Assembly: GCF_001238275.1 (NCBI RefSeq)
Contig: NZ_LGTB01000040.1
Coordinates: 1 to 64,000 of the forward strand
Direction: 5' to 3'
From: Bradyrhizobium viridifuturi
GTDB taxonomy: Bacteria; Pseudomonadota; Alphaproteobacteria; Rhizobiales; Xanthobacteraceae
Length of the DNA: 64,000 bases
Shown here: positions 6,964-14,561 of the stretch, piece after piece
Layout of the letters: each line of letters starts with the position of its first letter
How positions within the stretch are numbered: the first letter of the stretch is position 1
Position numbers and translations under genes: made by a program
The notes under the pieces: generated by a model
Told to the model about the DNA's origin: nothing
What the model saw: the letters and a program-made list of their open reading frames with translations, nothing else
Databases searched by the model: none

Positions 6964-7605
6964 TCAGGACATCGGCGGCGCGACGACGCGCACAAAGGCC
7001 GGCCGCTGCGCGATCTCGCCGTACCAGCGTTCGAGATGGGGCAGCTTCGGCTTGGTGACGCCCTCGACACCGAACCAGCGCCGCGCAAAGGCGCCGAGCG
7101 CGATGTCGGCGAGGGTGAATTGATCGCCCTCGACGTACCGGCGGTTCGCAAGCTGCGCCTCGACGACGCGCCACACCACGGCCTCGGCATCGGCGTCCTT
7201 TTGGATCTTGACCATGTCGCGCTGCTCCGGCGGCGTGCGCACCAAGGCCCAGAACACCGGGCGGTCGACCGGCTGCAATGTCGACAGTGTCCAGTCGAGC
7301 CAGCGGTCGACCGCGGCGCGCGCCTTCGGCGCCTGCGGATAGATCGACGAGCTCTGGCCGTAGGCCATGCAGAGATAGCGCATCACCGAATTGGATTCCC
7401 ACAGCACATAGTCGCCGTCGACCAGCGTCGGGACGCGGCCGTTCGGATTCATCCTGAGATAGTCGGGCTGATCGTTCTTGCCGAATTGCATGCCGGCATC
7501 GATGCGCTGATAGGGCAGGTCGAGCTCGGCGAGACACCAGAGCACCTTCTGCACGTTGACCGAATTGGCCCGGCCCCAGATCGTCAGTTGCGGCTTGCTG
7601 TCCAT
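6964..7605 (-). CDS. Glutathione S-transferase family protein
   Basis: The 213-aa product has an N-terminal thioredoxin-fold domain (LTIWGRANSVNVQKVLW; NPNGRVPTLVDGDYVLWESNSVMRYL, with the cis-Pro and the E-S glutathione-binding pair) and a C-terminal helical domain with the FTLADIALG N-capping motif. It should conjugate glutathione to electrophiles in the cytoplasm. The ATG at 7605 is chosen over an adjacent GTG at 7608. It is monocistronic. Confidence 0.9.
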   Translation of the reverse strand: MDSKPQLTIWGRANSVNVQKVLWCLAELDLPYQRIDAGMQFGKNDQPDYLRMNPNGRVPTLVDGDYVLWESNSVMRYLCMAYGQSSSIYPQAPKARAAVDRWLDWTLSTLQPVDRPVFWALVRTPPEQRDMVKIQKDADAEAVVWRVVEAQLANRRYVEGDQFTLADIALGAFARRWFGVEGVTKPKLPHLERWYGEIAQRPAFVRVVAPPMS

Positions 7606-7685
7606 CACGCGATTCTTCCCGCTGCTTTGCGCGCGTTCTTAGCCGAAGCGCCGGGAAAAAGCGCGGGATGAATTGTATCGAGATC

Positions 7686-7720
7686 AAAAAAGAAGGCTCC
7701 GCCGCGTTGCGGCAGAGCCT
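7686..7720 (-). terminator. Intrinsic terminator after the 26-aa gene
   Basis: Read leftward, AGGCTC-TGCCGC and GCGGC-GGAGCCT pair around a short loop, followed by TTCTTTTTT. It closes the small stress-type gene at 7748-7828. Confidence 0.8.
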
Positions 7721-7747
7721 CGTCGATATGCACGCGTTAAAGCGCCG

Positions 7748-7828
7748 TCAGTGACCGAACAACAACCACAGCACGATGATCACCGGAATCGGCACGCCCA
7801 ACAGCCAAAGCAAAATTCCCTTTCCCAT
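7748..7828 (-). CDS. 26-aa single-pass membrane microprotein
   Basis: ATG at 7828 begins MGKGILLWLLGVPIP and ends LWLLFGH; nearly the whole protein is one hydrophobic helix with a Pro-x-Pro kink. AACGGAG precedes the start closely. It has its own EcfG-type promoter (7865-7889) and its own terminator (7686-7720), so it is a complete transcription unit. Similar tiny hydrophobic proteins are frequent in Bradyrhizobium; the function is not known to me. Confidence 0.7.
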   Translation of the reverse strand: MGKGILLWLLGVPIPVIIVLWLLFGH

Positions 7829-7864
7829 CTCCGTTGCCTCCTCGCATTCCTCGTGTGGGGAGGC

Positions 7865-7889
7865 AACGTCAACGGCCGCGTCACGTTCC
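7865..7889 (-). promoter_or_regulatory. EcfG-type general stress promoter
   Basis: On the minus strand GGAAC (7885-7889) is followed by exactly 16 bases and CGTT (7865-7868), the consensus for the alphaproteobacterial general stress sigma factor EcfG. The start of the 26-aa gene lies 37 bases downstream. Confidence 0.7.
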
Positions 7890-7951
7890 TAACGATCGCG
7901 CCGCGCACCATTACGGGATGGGGCATAGGAACGTGTGCGTGGGCGCGGCGT

Positions 7952-8404
7952 TTACCAGTGTCCGGTATTGGGCATCGAGGCCCACGGTTCGGCCGGCGCT
8001 TTCGGATCGCCCTTCTGCAGGATCTCGATCGAGTGCAGGTCGGGCGAGCGGACGAACGCCATGTTGCCGTCGCGCGGCGGACGATTGATGGTGACGCCCA
8101 TCTTCATCAGCTTCTCGCAGGTCGCGTAGATGTCGTCGACCTCGTAGGCGAGATGGCCGAAATGGCGATCCTCGCCGTATTTCTCCTCGTCCCAATTGTA
8201 GGTCAGCTCGACCAGCGGCGCGCCGCGGGTTTGCGGCAGGGACTTGAGCAGATGGAGGTCTTCCTCCGCGCAGAGAAACACCAGCGTGAAGCGGCCCTTG
8301 TCGTTGTCGATGCGGCGCACTTCCTTGAGCCCGAGCGCGTCCTGATAGAATTTCATCGCGACATCGAGACTGCGGACGCGCAGCATGGTGTGCAGATAGC
8401 GCAT
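7952..8404 (-). CDS. gloA: Lactoylglutathione lyase (glyoxalase I)
   Basis: This 150-aa protein has the paired beta-alpha-beta-beta-beta glyoxalase fold. The expected metal ligands are visible: His5 (YLHTMLRV), Glu in VELTYNWDE, His in HFGHLAYEVDD and Glu in SIEILQKG. It isomerises the methylglyoxal-glutathione hemithioacetal to S-lactoylglutathione. Length and motifs match bacterial GloA. It is monocistronic; a GST and small stress-type genes lie nearby. Confidence 0.93.
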   Translation of the reverse strand: MRYLHTMLRVRSLDVAMKFYQDALGLKEVRRIDNDKGRFTLVFLCAEEDLHLLKSLPQTRGAPLVELTYNWDEEKYGEDRHFGHLAYEVDDIYATCEKLMKMGVTINRPPRDGNMAFVRSPDLHSIEILQKGDPKAPAEPWASMPNTGHW

Positions 8405-8591
8405 GTTTTCCTCCTGGCAGATTCAGAGAGTCTTGCAGAGATGCTTGTTTGGGCGGGATGGTCCGGAAGGGAAAATAGCAGCAAATCGCATCGAGGGGCA
8501 GCGCTAAACCTGCGGATCTGCCACGCTGACATTCGCGCTTTTCCGCCATTCGTGATCGCGATTGCGTGAAGGTTGATCCCTGAGCAACGGG

Positions 8592-8840
8592 TCAGCCCGA
8601 TGGGCCTTGCCAGGCCTCAGCGCGCTGGGCGATGTTCCGGATCGCGCAGGCGATGAACCAGATGACGAGAGCGAACACCAGGCCGGCGTACAGGCCGAAG
8701 AAAGGACGGTAGGTGTTGCTGCTCAGGCATCGCTCGATCTCGGCGAACTGAAAGAACCCGATGCTGCCGAACCAGATCAGCCGCACCAACCATTTCCACA
8801 TGATCGGCGCGAGATCGGCTGACGACTGGTCTTCTGACAT
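8592..8840 (-). CDS. Small two-helix inner-membrane protein
   Basis: An 82-aa protein with two hydrophobic segments (about residues 15-32 and 45-65) and polar ends. It starts MSEDQSSADLAPIMWKW. No known family or neighbours in an operon; the upstream side is the hairpin-rich intergenic region. Confidence 0.6.
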   Translation of the reverse strand: MSEDQSSADLAPIMWKWLVRLIWFGSIGFFQFAEIERCLSSNTYRPFFGLYAGLVFALVIWFIACAIRNIAQRAEAWQGPSG

Positions 8841-8957
8841 GTGCTGCCCCTGATGCCGCGCCTTGCTAGCACTCGAGGGGTTGCCGCCCGATTGGCGCGG
8901 TAGCTAAAGCTTTATGCGCGGCCGCATCGCCGCAAGCGTGTGCCGCAAGCGATACGA

Positions 8958-8995
8958 GAAAGCCCCGCCCGGGAAAATTCCGGAACGGGGCTTTC
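8958..8995 (-). terminator. Hairpin terminator 1 of 3
   Basis: GAAAGCCCCG (8958-8967) pairs perfectly with CGGGGCTTTC (8986-8995). It is nearly symmetrical; read leftward it is followed by a TCGTATC run. Confidence 0.6.
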
Positions 8996-9079
8996 GTGGT
9001 CGAGCCTTGGAGGCACTCGCCTCTATCCCATCGAAAGCCCGCGACCGCCAATCAAGGACGCGCGAGGTTGGACATTCTC

Positions 9080-9115
9080 TAAAAAGCAAAAACCCCGCGA
9101 GAGGGCTCGCGAGGT
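9080..9115 (-). terminator. Hairpin terminator 2 of 3
   Basis: ACCCCGCGAG (9092-9101) pairs with CTCGCGAGGT (9106-9115) with one mismatch. Read leftward it is followed by TTTTTGCTTTTTAG, a strong minus-strand terminator. Confidence 0.75.
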
Positions 9116-9202
9116 CTGATGCCGACCGGCCTTGGGGAGATCGTGTCGGCAACGGGACAGCTAACGCTGCTCGCGGCGGAAGGTTCCACCAGCGCAGAAA
9201 TA

Positions 9203-9233
9203 GAAAGCCCCGCAGGCTGGATGCGGGGCTTTC
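9203..9233 (-). terminator. Hairpin terminator 3 of 3
   Basis: GAAAGCCCCGCA (9203-9214), a seven-base loop and TGCGGGGCTTTC (9222-9233) form a perfect 12-bp stem; leftward it is followed by TATTTCTGC. Confidence 0.7.
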
Positions 9234-9320
9234 CCAGCTGACGGACTGGGGATCTCTCAGGGCGTGAGCCGTCAACTGTTGGGATCAAACTTAAGGTTGA
9301 ATTTGTAAAATGCAACAGCG

Positions 9321-9420
9321 CCGCGTAGACGGAATATGCTCGCCCCACAGCGCTGCGCCAGACGCTGGGCCCTGAAATCCCCAGCGCTTTTAGGTCTTCG
9401 CGCGATGCAAAAGGTTCAAC
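9321..9420. ncRNA. Structured repeat element, copy A
   Basis: It shares with 14340-14437 the ordered blocks ACGGAATAT, TGGGCCCTGAAATCCCCAG and AGGTTCAAC. A stem CGCTGGG (9363-9369) pairs with CCCAGCG (9380-9386) around the loop CCCTGAAATC. In copy B the corresponding pair is ACTGGG/CCCAGT, so a G-C pair became A-T while pairing was kept. Spacing between blocks differs by one base, which argues against coding. Strand and function unknown. Confidence 0.55.
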
Positions 9421-9545
9421 GGAAAAACCCGGCGTGCGGATTTTGTGCGGGCATCGGAGGCCTGCAGATGGCGCGTCCCGGATCACGTGCGATTGTGCAA
9501 GGCACGCGCCGCGACGTCTGCAAGCGCCTTTGCCCGATTGCGACC

Positions 9546-9719
9546 TCACACCTTGATGTCGAGCATGGTTTCGACGGCATCACGGTCGGCCTTGTTCTTG
9601 GCGGCGAAGACGTCAAGAACATCTGCGCTGATGATGCGTGGCTGCTCCTTCGCCGTCTGATCGACGACGAGCTGCACCCGGGCTTGCGTCACTTCGGCAG
9701 GTACGGGGTAAATGAGCAT
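9546..9719 (-). CDS. 57-aa hypothetical protein
   Basis: MLIYPVPAEVTQARVQLVVD is followed by an acidic/basic helical part ending ETMLDIKV. GGAGGGAGAG lies just before the ATG, a strong ribosome-binding site. It reads leftward with no partner. No family is recognised, but codon use and the binding site support a real gene. Confidence 0.65.
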   Translation of the reverse strand: MLIYPVPAEVTQARVQLVVDQTAKEQPRIISADVLDVFAAKNKADRDAVETMLDIKV

Positions 9720-9886
9720 GGCTCTCTCCCTCCGGCGGTCGAACCTTGTCAGGGCTTTCTTAACGACTTGTTAGCGTCCGGTTCTGCGCCTTCGGCCCGA
9801 ATCGGTGGCCGGACGGTATCGGCGTGCTCGCGCGCCGCCCGGCTTGGCGTCATACTGCGGCCCTTCAGGACCGGACGGCGTGATCG

Positions 9887-10234
9887 ATGCGGAACGGGCT
9901 CTATTCGATCCATATCCATATGACCGACGGCGTGCGCGGCCGCGATAGCGGTGTCCTGATCCTGCGGGACGGTCTCTTGATCGGCGGCGGGCCGTATTTC
10001 TGGTCGATCGGCGCCTACACGGCCGGCGAGGGCACCTGGAAGGGGCACCTCAGGACCAACCAGCATTCCCCGTTCTCCGACCCGTTCACGCGGCCGCTAT
10101 TCGCTGGGCAGGAGGTGACGAGCGGCTTCACCGGCACATTCAGCGGCGACCAGGCCGAGGTGTTCGGGACTGTGCTGGTCGGAACCCGCAGCCTGGGCTT
10201 CCAGGCAACGCTGAAGCGCCTGGCGGACGCCTGA
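9887..10234 (+). CDS. GrlR-like regulatory protein
   Basis: This 115-aa protein begins NGLYSIHIHMTDGVRGRDSG-VLILRDGLLIGGG and ends GFQATLKRLADA, the beta-strand pattern of the GrlR domain, a small lipocalin-like fold first known as a negative regulator of the LEE type III secretion genes in enteric pathogens. Rhizobial genomes carry stand-alone homologues of unknown target. No secretion genes lie nearby, so the role cannot be transferred. It has its own unit. Confidence 0.65.
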   Translation: MRNGLYSIHIHMTDGVRGRDSGVLILRDGLLIGGGPYFWSIGAYTAGEGTWKGHLRTNQHSPFSDPFTRPLFAGQEVTSGFTGTFSGDQAEVFGTVLVGTRSLGFQATLKRLADA

Positions 10235-10477
10235 TCGGGCGAGGCTGTGGACGGGTGCGCAGCAAGAGCTGATGCCTGCTGAGGAAATGGGGCTGCCACC
10301 CCTGTGGATTTGCTGCGGACAAGCGCGGGACATGCTGTGGATTCCACGGCAGGCCGGCGTTGAAGGCATCCCGCCTGCGCCGTACCGGACCACCGCTAAC
10401 CCTACCGAGTTAGGTTAAGAGTGGTATGGCGTTGCCACCACCTGCGATTGCAGTTGAGATGGCTGCAGGTGACAGCC
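10235..10477. other. Intergenic with three TGTGGA motifs
   Basis: CTGTGGA occurs three times (about 10245, 10300 and 10334). The reverse complements are only 7/9 matches to a DnaA box. No gene or terminator is evident. Confidence 0.3.
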
Positions 10478-10663
10478 ATGACGCCATCGTTCCATAGCGC
10501 AGATCGACCGACCCACCGGCGTGTGATGGTGGTGGGCTTGCTGTTCTGTTCCGCCTTTGTGGTGATCAGCTTCTGGCTGCGGGCGCCGCCGGAGAGCGGC
10601 AAGGTGCTCGTGAAGGCGGACCGGCTGGTCCGGACGGCAGGAGAGGCGCGCAAGGCAAATTGA
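10478..10663 (+). CDS. Small single-pass membrane protein
   Basis: A 61-aa protein with a polar N-terminus (MTPSFHSADRPTHRR), one transmembrane helix (VMVVGLLFCSAFVVISFWL) and a short basic C-terminus. A longer upstream start is possible, but the internal ATG gives a normal N-terminus. Unknown function. Confidence 0.5.
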   Translation: MTPSFHSADRPTHRRVMVVGLLFCSAFVVISFWLRAPPESGKVLVKADRLVRTAGEARKAN

Positions 10664-10687
10664 GCAGGCTGCGGGCGACGCCGGTGC

Positions 10688-10789
10688 TCAGTCCGGCAGC
10701 TTCCCGTTCGGATGCTTGTGATACATCGCGATGCCGATAAAGCCGGCAAAGCCCATCACGTTCAACAGCAGTTCCATCCACGCCGGCAT
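10688..10789 (-). CDS. 33-aa membrane microprotein
   Basis: MPAWMELLLNVMGFAGFIGI is followed by AMYHKHPNGKLPD and a stop at 10688. One hydrophobic helix with a polar tail. GAGG lies 11 bases before the ATG. It converges on the 61-aa gene with 24 bases between them. No known family. Confidence 0.5.
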   Translation of the reverse strand: MPAWMELLLNVMGFAGFIGIAMYHKHPNGKLPD

Positions 10790-10959
10790 CGATGCCAACC
10801 TCGCTCACATCACACCTAATCACTGAGGTTGTGTTTTTGTTCCATCGCTAACCGATGGTAGCTTTGCGCTATCGCATGGCTGGGGAACCGGCACAGGCTT
10901 TTGCAGCAACCATCCCCATCCGCCCGCGTTGGTGCACATCACCACGTGAGGAGGTTGGC

Positions 10960-11250
10960 ATGAAAAGGACATTGGCAGTTTTGGCGACCGTCGCGACGGT
11001 TGGTGCAACGATGGTCACGGCGCCGGCGCAGGCGCAGGCGCGCGGTATCGGTCCCGGCCTGGCTTTCGGTCTGGCGGCCGGTGCACTCGCCGCGGGCGCG
11101 GCCGGTGCGTACTACGGCCCACGCTATTACGGGCCCGGCTACGATCCGGGTTACTACTATGGTCCGCGCTATGGCTACTACGGCGGCCCCGGCTACGCCT
11201 ATTATCGCGGCCCGTACTATCGGCACCACTACTATCGTCATTATTGGTAA
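10960..11250 (+). CDS. Exported Gly/Tyr-rich protein
   Basis: A 96-aa protein starts with a signal peptide (MKRTLAVLATVATVGATM, then TAPAQAQA) and continues with a Gly/Ala helix and a repetitive YYGPRYYGPGYDPGYYYG-type tail ending in RHHYYRHYW. GAGGAGG lies seven bases upstream of the ATG. Such low-complexity secreted proteins are common in rhizobia and of unknown function. A strong terminator follows directly. A protein of similar style lies at 15689-15955. Confidence 0.75.
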   Translation: MKRTLAVLATVATVGATMVTAPAQAQARGIGPGLAFGLAAGALAAGAAGAYYGPRYYGPGYDPGYYYGPRYGYYGGPGYAYYRGPYYRHHYYRHYW

Positions 11251-11259
11251 CGGCGACGA

Positions 11260-11287
11260 GCCCGGAGCACATCGCTCCGGGCTTTTG
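11260..11287 (+). terminator. Intrinsic terminator
   Basis: GCCCGGAGC and GCTCCGGGC form a 9-bp stem with a five-base loop, followed by TTTT. It ends the Gly/Tyr-rich protein transcript. Confidence 0.85.
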
Positions 11288-11389
11288 CAATCGAGCGTTA
11301 CGATCTGATCGCGCGCCAATCCGTTCGCTTGGTGTCCGTTGGCTTTGCCCTCGGCTCGCTGTGCGATTGCCGGGCGAGGGTGTGGGGCA

Positions 11390-11551
11390 TCACGCGCTCT
11401 TGCGCTGAAATCCACTCCAGACATTGCCGAGCGTGTTGTCGTAGAATTCCTGGCGATCGCGCTCGAACTTCTGCTGCGTGGCCCTGAAGCTGGCAACGCG
11501 TGCGACGATCTCTTCGCGCTCACGCGCGGCACTGTCTTCCCGATCGGTCAC
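11390..11551 (-). CDS. 53-aa helical hypothetical protein
   Basis: From a GTG at 11551 (GAGG upstream) the product is charged and helical: TDREDSAAREREEIVARVAS to TLGNVWSGFQRKSA. It resembles a short coiled-coil protein. No operon partner. Longer upstream frames have poor composition. Confidence 0.5.
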   Translation of the reverse strand: MTDREDSAAREREEIVARVASFRATQQKFERDRQEFYDNTLGNVWSGFQRKSA

Positions 11552-11740
11552 TGCCCATCCTCGTCGTAATGGTCCTATCCCCGCGCGCATTGGCATCGGC
11601 GAATTGGGCGTCAATGCGGAGCAGGCCGTGCAGGAATGTGATGATGCTGGGGCGGCGGCGACCGGGTCGATGCCGTCGCCCCCGAGCTCGCAATCGGTCA
11701 AGCCGTGCTATAGTCGCGGCCGCCAACCGGAAAATTTCCA

Positions 11741-12517
11741 GTGATCGCCAAAGACTCGATTGCAAAAGACTTGCGCAGCGGCGTCGAGCGGCTCGGCAAC
11801 ATGATTGCCGAGGCATCGTCGATCGTACCCTTTACGGGGGCCGGCATCTCCACCGAATGCGGCATTCCCGACTTCCGCTCGCCCGGCGGGCTGTGGACCC
11901 GCAACCGGCCGATCCCGTTCGACGAGTTCGTTGCCAGTCAGGAGGCGCGCGACGAGTCATGGCGCCGCCGCTTCGCAATGGAACCGACATTTGCGGCAGC
12001 GAAGCCCGGGCGCGGGCATCGTGCGCTCGCGTCGCTGTACCGTGCAGGTAAGGTTCCCGGCATCATCACCCAGAACATCGACAATCTGCATCAGGCGTCG
12101 GGCTTCAAGGCCGATGACGTGATCGAGCTGCACGGCAACACCACCTACGCCCGCTGCATTGGTTGCGGAAAGGCCTACGAGCTCTCGTGGGTGAAGCAGC
12201 ACTTCGACAAGACCGGCGGCGCCCCCGACTGCGCCGAGTGCGGTGATCCGGTGAAGACCGCGACGATCTCGTTCGGGCAGTCGATGCCCGAGGATGCGAT
12301 GCGTCGCGCGGCGGAACTCGCCAGGGACTGCGACCTGTTGCTGGCGATCGGGTCATCGCTCGTGGTGTGGCCCGCGGCAGGCTTTCCGATGATGGCCAAG
12401 GAGAGCGGCGCGCGGCTCGTGATCATCAACAACGAGCCGACCGATCAGGACGAGATCGCCGACCTGGTGATCCGCCACGACATCGGCGACACGCTTGGTC
12501 CTTTCGTAGGCAACTGA
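11741..12517 (+). CDS. cobB: Sir2-family NAD-dependent protein deacylase
   Basis: The 258-aa protein shows the complete sirtuin core: FTGAGISTECGIPDFRS (NAD-binding), TQNIDNLHQ, catalytic His in ELHGN, two zinc pairs CIGC and CAEC, and a GSSLVVWPAAGFP loop. It removes acyl groups from lysine using NAD in the cytoplasm. The likely start is the GTG at 11741. It is monocistronic. Confidence 0.93.
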   Translation: MIAKDSIAKDLRSGVERLGNMIAEASSIVPFTGAGISTECGIPDFRSPGGLWTRNRPIPFDEFVASQEARDESWRRRFAMEPTFAAAKPGRGHRALASLYRAGKVPGIITQNIDNLHQASGFKADDVIELHGNTTYARCIGCGKAYELSWVKQHFDKTGGAPDCAECGDPVKTATISFGQSMPEDAMRRAAELARDCDLLLAIGSSLVVWPAAGFPMMAKESGARLVIINNEPTDQDEIADLVIRHDIGDTLGPFVGN

Positions 12518-12826
12518 TGCCTGATTGATTCGCGGCTGTGCAAGACTGTTCATAGTTCCCGATAGAATCGTTTTTTAGCTATGCCCCGCAAGCGGGAGTG
12601 TTATCTTTTGGTTGAGAGATTCGCGCAGCGTCCAAACGAGTTGGTGATGGAGAGCAGCGTGTACAGGGTGCGCCGCAATGTCGGCGATCTGCATTTGATG
12701 TGTGGGGTCCGGGGTCATGGGGTCGGACGGATTTGAGTCCAAGAAGCTCGGCGGACCGCGATCGGCGGAGTTGGGCAAAGCAGGATTGCACAGGGCGAGT
12801 ATGGCAGCGCGCCGCGCGATCCGGCG
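12518..12826. other. Intergenic region before the cold-shock gene
   Basis: A small hairpin CCCGC-AA-GCGGG lies near 12584. The region is long enough for the structured 5' leader typical of cold-shock genes, but no conserved element is recognised and no convincing gene is seen. Confidence 0.35.
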
Positions 12827-13378
12827 ATGGATGCTTTCTCCGGTCTCGGCGATGCCGCGGCCAACCTCGTCGAAGTCTCCGGCGTCATCAAATGGTTCGA
12901 TGCCTCGAAAGGCTACGGCTTCATCGTCCCCGACAATGGCTGGCCCGACATCCTGCTGCATGTGACCGTGCTGCGGCGCGATGGCTATCAGACTGCATAT
13001 GAAGGCGCACGTCTCGTCGTCGAATGCGTGCAGCGCGCCAAGGGCTACCAAGCCTTCCGCATCGTCTCGATGGATGAGTCGACCGCGATCCATCCCGCGC
13101 AGATGCTGCCGCCGCGCACCCATGTCACGGTGACTGCGACCAGCGGACTTGAGCGCGCGCAGGTCAAGTGGTTCAACCGGCTGCGCGGTTTCGGCTTCGT
13201 GACCTGCGGCGAGGGGACGCCCGATATCTTCGTGCACATGGAAACACTGCGCCGCTTCGGTATGACCGAGCTGCGCCCCGGCCAGTATGTGCTGGTGCGG
13301 TTCGGGCCCGGCTCCAAGGGCATGATGGCCGCCGAGATCCACCCGGAGACCGGCCCCTCGGCGCTGTCGTCGCACTAA
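12827..13378 (+). CDS. Protein with two cold-shock domains
   Basis: The 183-aa protein has two CSD folds: first GVIKWFDASKGYGFIVPDNG with DILLHVTVL (about residues 18-80), second AQVKWFNRLRGFGFVTCGEG with DIFVHMETL (about 108-170). Each keeps RNP1-type (K-G-[YF]-GFI/V) and RNP2-type (I[LF][LV]H) nucleic-acid-binding residues. It probably binds single-stranded RNA or DNA. Double-CSD proteins are common in Rhizobiales. Its stop is followed immediately by a 47-bp palindromic repeat. Confidence 0.9.
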   Translation: MDAFSGLGDAAANLVEVSGVIKWFDASKGYGFIVPDNGWPDILLHVTVLRRDGYQTAYEGARLVVECVQRAKGYQAFRIVSMDESTAIHPAQMLPPRTHVTVTATSGLERAQVKWFNRLRGFGFVTCGEGTPDIFVHMETLRRFGMTELRPGQYVLVRFGPGSKGMMAAEIHPETGPSALSSH

Positions 13379-13424
13379 GCATGATCCGGAAAACTGCGAA
13401 GCGGTTCTCCGAATAGATCATGCT
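13378..13424. repeat. 47-bp palindromic repeat, copy 2
   Basis: AGCATGATCCGGAAAACTGC to AGATCATGCT; same length and order as copy 1 at 6901. It begins at the last base of the cold-shock gene stop codon. Confidence 0.8.
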
Positions 13425-13555
13425 CAAACAAGACCCTCCGGTTACCTGCCCTGACGGAAACGTGAGCCGCCGGCGAGCCTCCAGGGCTCTGGCATTTGCC
13501 GCAATCATCGGGTTAGGGTCCGCCGGAAAATCTTCCCCGGTGTGAGTATTTGTCG

Positions 13556-14035
13556 ATGAATTTCGATCGCATGATTGGGCGGCTTCGCCCCTGGCTGGCG
13601 GCCTCCCTCGTCATGATGTTCGGCGCGCTGCTGGCGCCGGCCGCGCAGGCTGCCAGCGTCCAGCCACTCGAGATCGTCACCAAGTCAGGCGTGCACGTCT
13701 TCTCCGTCGAAATGGCGACCACTGAGCAGGAGAAGGAGACCGGCCTGATGTACCGGAAGGAGCTCGCGGACGGCAAAGGCATGCTGTTCGACTTCACGCC
13801 GGAACAGGAAGTGTCGATGTGGATGAAGAACACCTACATCTCGCTCGACATGATCTTCATCCGCGCCGACGGGCGCATCCTGCGGATCGCCGAGAATACC
13901 GAGCCGTTGTCGACCAAGATCATTCCGTCGCGGGGGCTCGCCAAGGGCGTCCTCGAGGTGATTGCCGGGACGGCGCAGAAATACGGCATCCAGCCCGGTG
14001 ACCGGGTCGGCCACCCGCTGTTCGGCGGCCACTAG
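13556..14035 (+). CDS. DUF192 family exported protein
   Basis: This 159-aa protein has a basic N-terminus and signal sequence (WLAASLVMMFGALLAPAAQA) and then a DUF192 domain: VEMATTEQEKETGLMYRKEL, MLFDFTPEQEVSMWMKNTYI and MIFIRADGRI. The fold is a small beta-barrel of unknown biochemical role, probably periplasmic. A TTG two codons upstream is an alternative start. tRNA-Pro follows 115 bases downstream. Confidence 0.85.
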   Translation: MNFDRMIGRLRPWLAASLVMMFGALLAPAAQAASVQPLEIVTKSGVHVFSVEMATTEQEKETGLMYRKELADGKGMLFDFTPEQEVSMWMKNTYISLDMIFIRADGRILRIAENTEPLSTKIIPSRGLAKGVLEVIAGTAQKYGIQPGDRVGHPLFGGH

Positions 14036-14150
14036 GTTTCTGACGCGATTTCGGCACTGAAACCGCTGCCGATCTCGCCGCTGGAAGCCCCGCACCGGTG
14101 CCTTGCTGGCGCTGGCTGAAGCGTGTATCCACGGGGCCTCTCGGAAATGT

Positions 14151-14227
14151 CGGGGTATAGCGCAGCCTGGTAGCGCGGCAGTTTTGGGTACTGCAGGTCG
14201 TTGGTTCGAATCCAGCTGCCCCGACCA
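14151..14227 (+). tRNA. tRNA-Pro (anticodon TGG)
   Basis: A 77-base cloverleaf: acceptor CGGGGTA/TGCCCCG, D-arm AGCGCAGCCTGGTAGCGC, anticodon stem GCAGT/ACTGC with loop TTTGGGT (anticodon TGG), T-arm with GGTTCGAATCC and an encoded CCA end. It reads proline codons. Confidence 0.95.
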
Positions 14228-14339
14228 TCCCATCGCAAACCTTGATCGAACGAGCTGACCGGGCAGGCCGTGGCCTGGTCGCGGGGGCCTTCGTGCGAAT
14301 AAACTTCGATCGGGATTATCTTGCCTGGCGCAACAACGC

Positions 14340-14437
14340 CGCCCGAACGGAATATCTTCGTCCGGACGGCGCCGTCGAATACTGGGCCCTGAAATCCCCA
14401 GTGCCCATGGGTCGCCCCGGCGGGAAATAGGTTCAAC
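14340..14437. ncRNA. Structured repeat element, copy B
   Basis: Partner of 9321-9420. The stem ACTGGG (14381-14386) and CCCAGT (14397-14402) encloses the same ten-base loop CCCTGAAATC, with a compensatory pair change relative to copy A. An additional perfect palindrome GACGGCGCCGTC precedes it. Confidence 0.55.
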
Positions 14438-14561
14438 CTTGCGCCGCCTTGTCGCAGTCCACTCCTGACGTCAGCAGCCCCGAGCGGATGCGGCTTGCCG
14501 ATCACGCGCGCGGGCTGGCAGGGTAGTCCAGCCTGACAAGACCAATCCGCGAGGAGGCACC

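Larger units (their letters stand above)
8841..9545. other. Gene-poor 705-bp region rich in RNA-like hairpins
   Basis: No convincing protein gene is visible. It contains three terminator-like hairpins spaced roughly 100-130 bases apart (8958, 9092, 9203) and a structured repeat element (9321-9420). The densest T-runs lie on the minus strand, so leftward small transcripts are the simplest reading. Confidence 0.5.

Noticed and set aside
14151..14227. tRNA-Pro as the attachment site of the recombinase
   Set aside because: The recombinase is 8 kb away, ordinary core genes lie between, and no duplicated tRNA 3' end was seen.
14242..14430. 62-codon plus-strand frame between tRNA-Pro and the cyclase
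   Set aside because: It overlaps the structured repeat copy B, and the equivalent frame is not kept in copy A.
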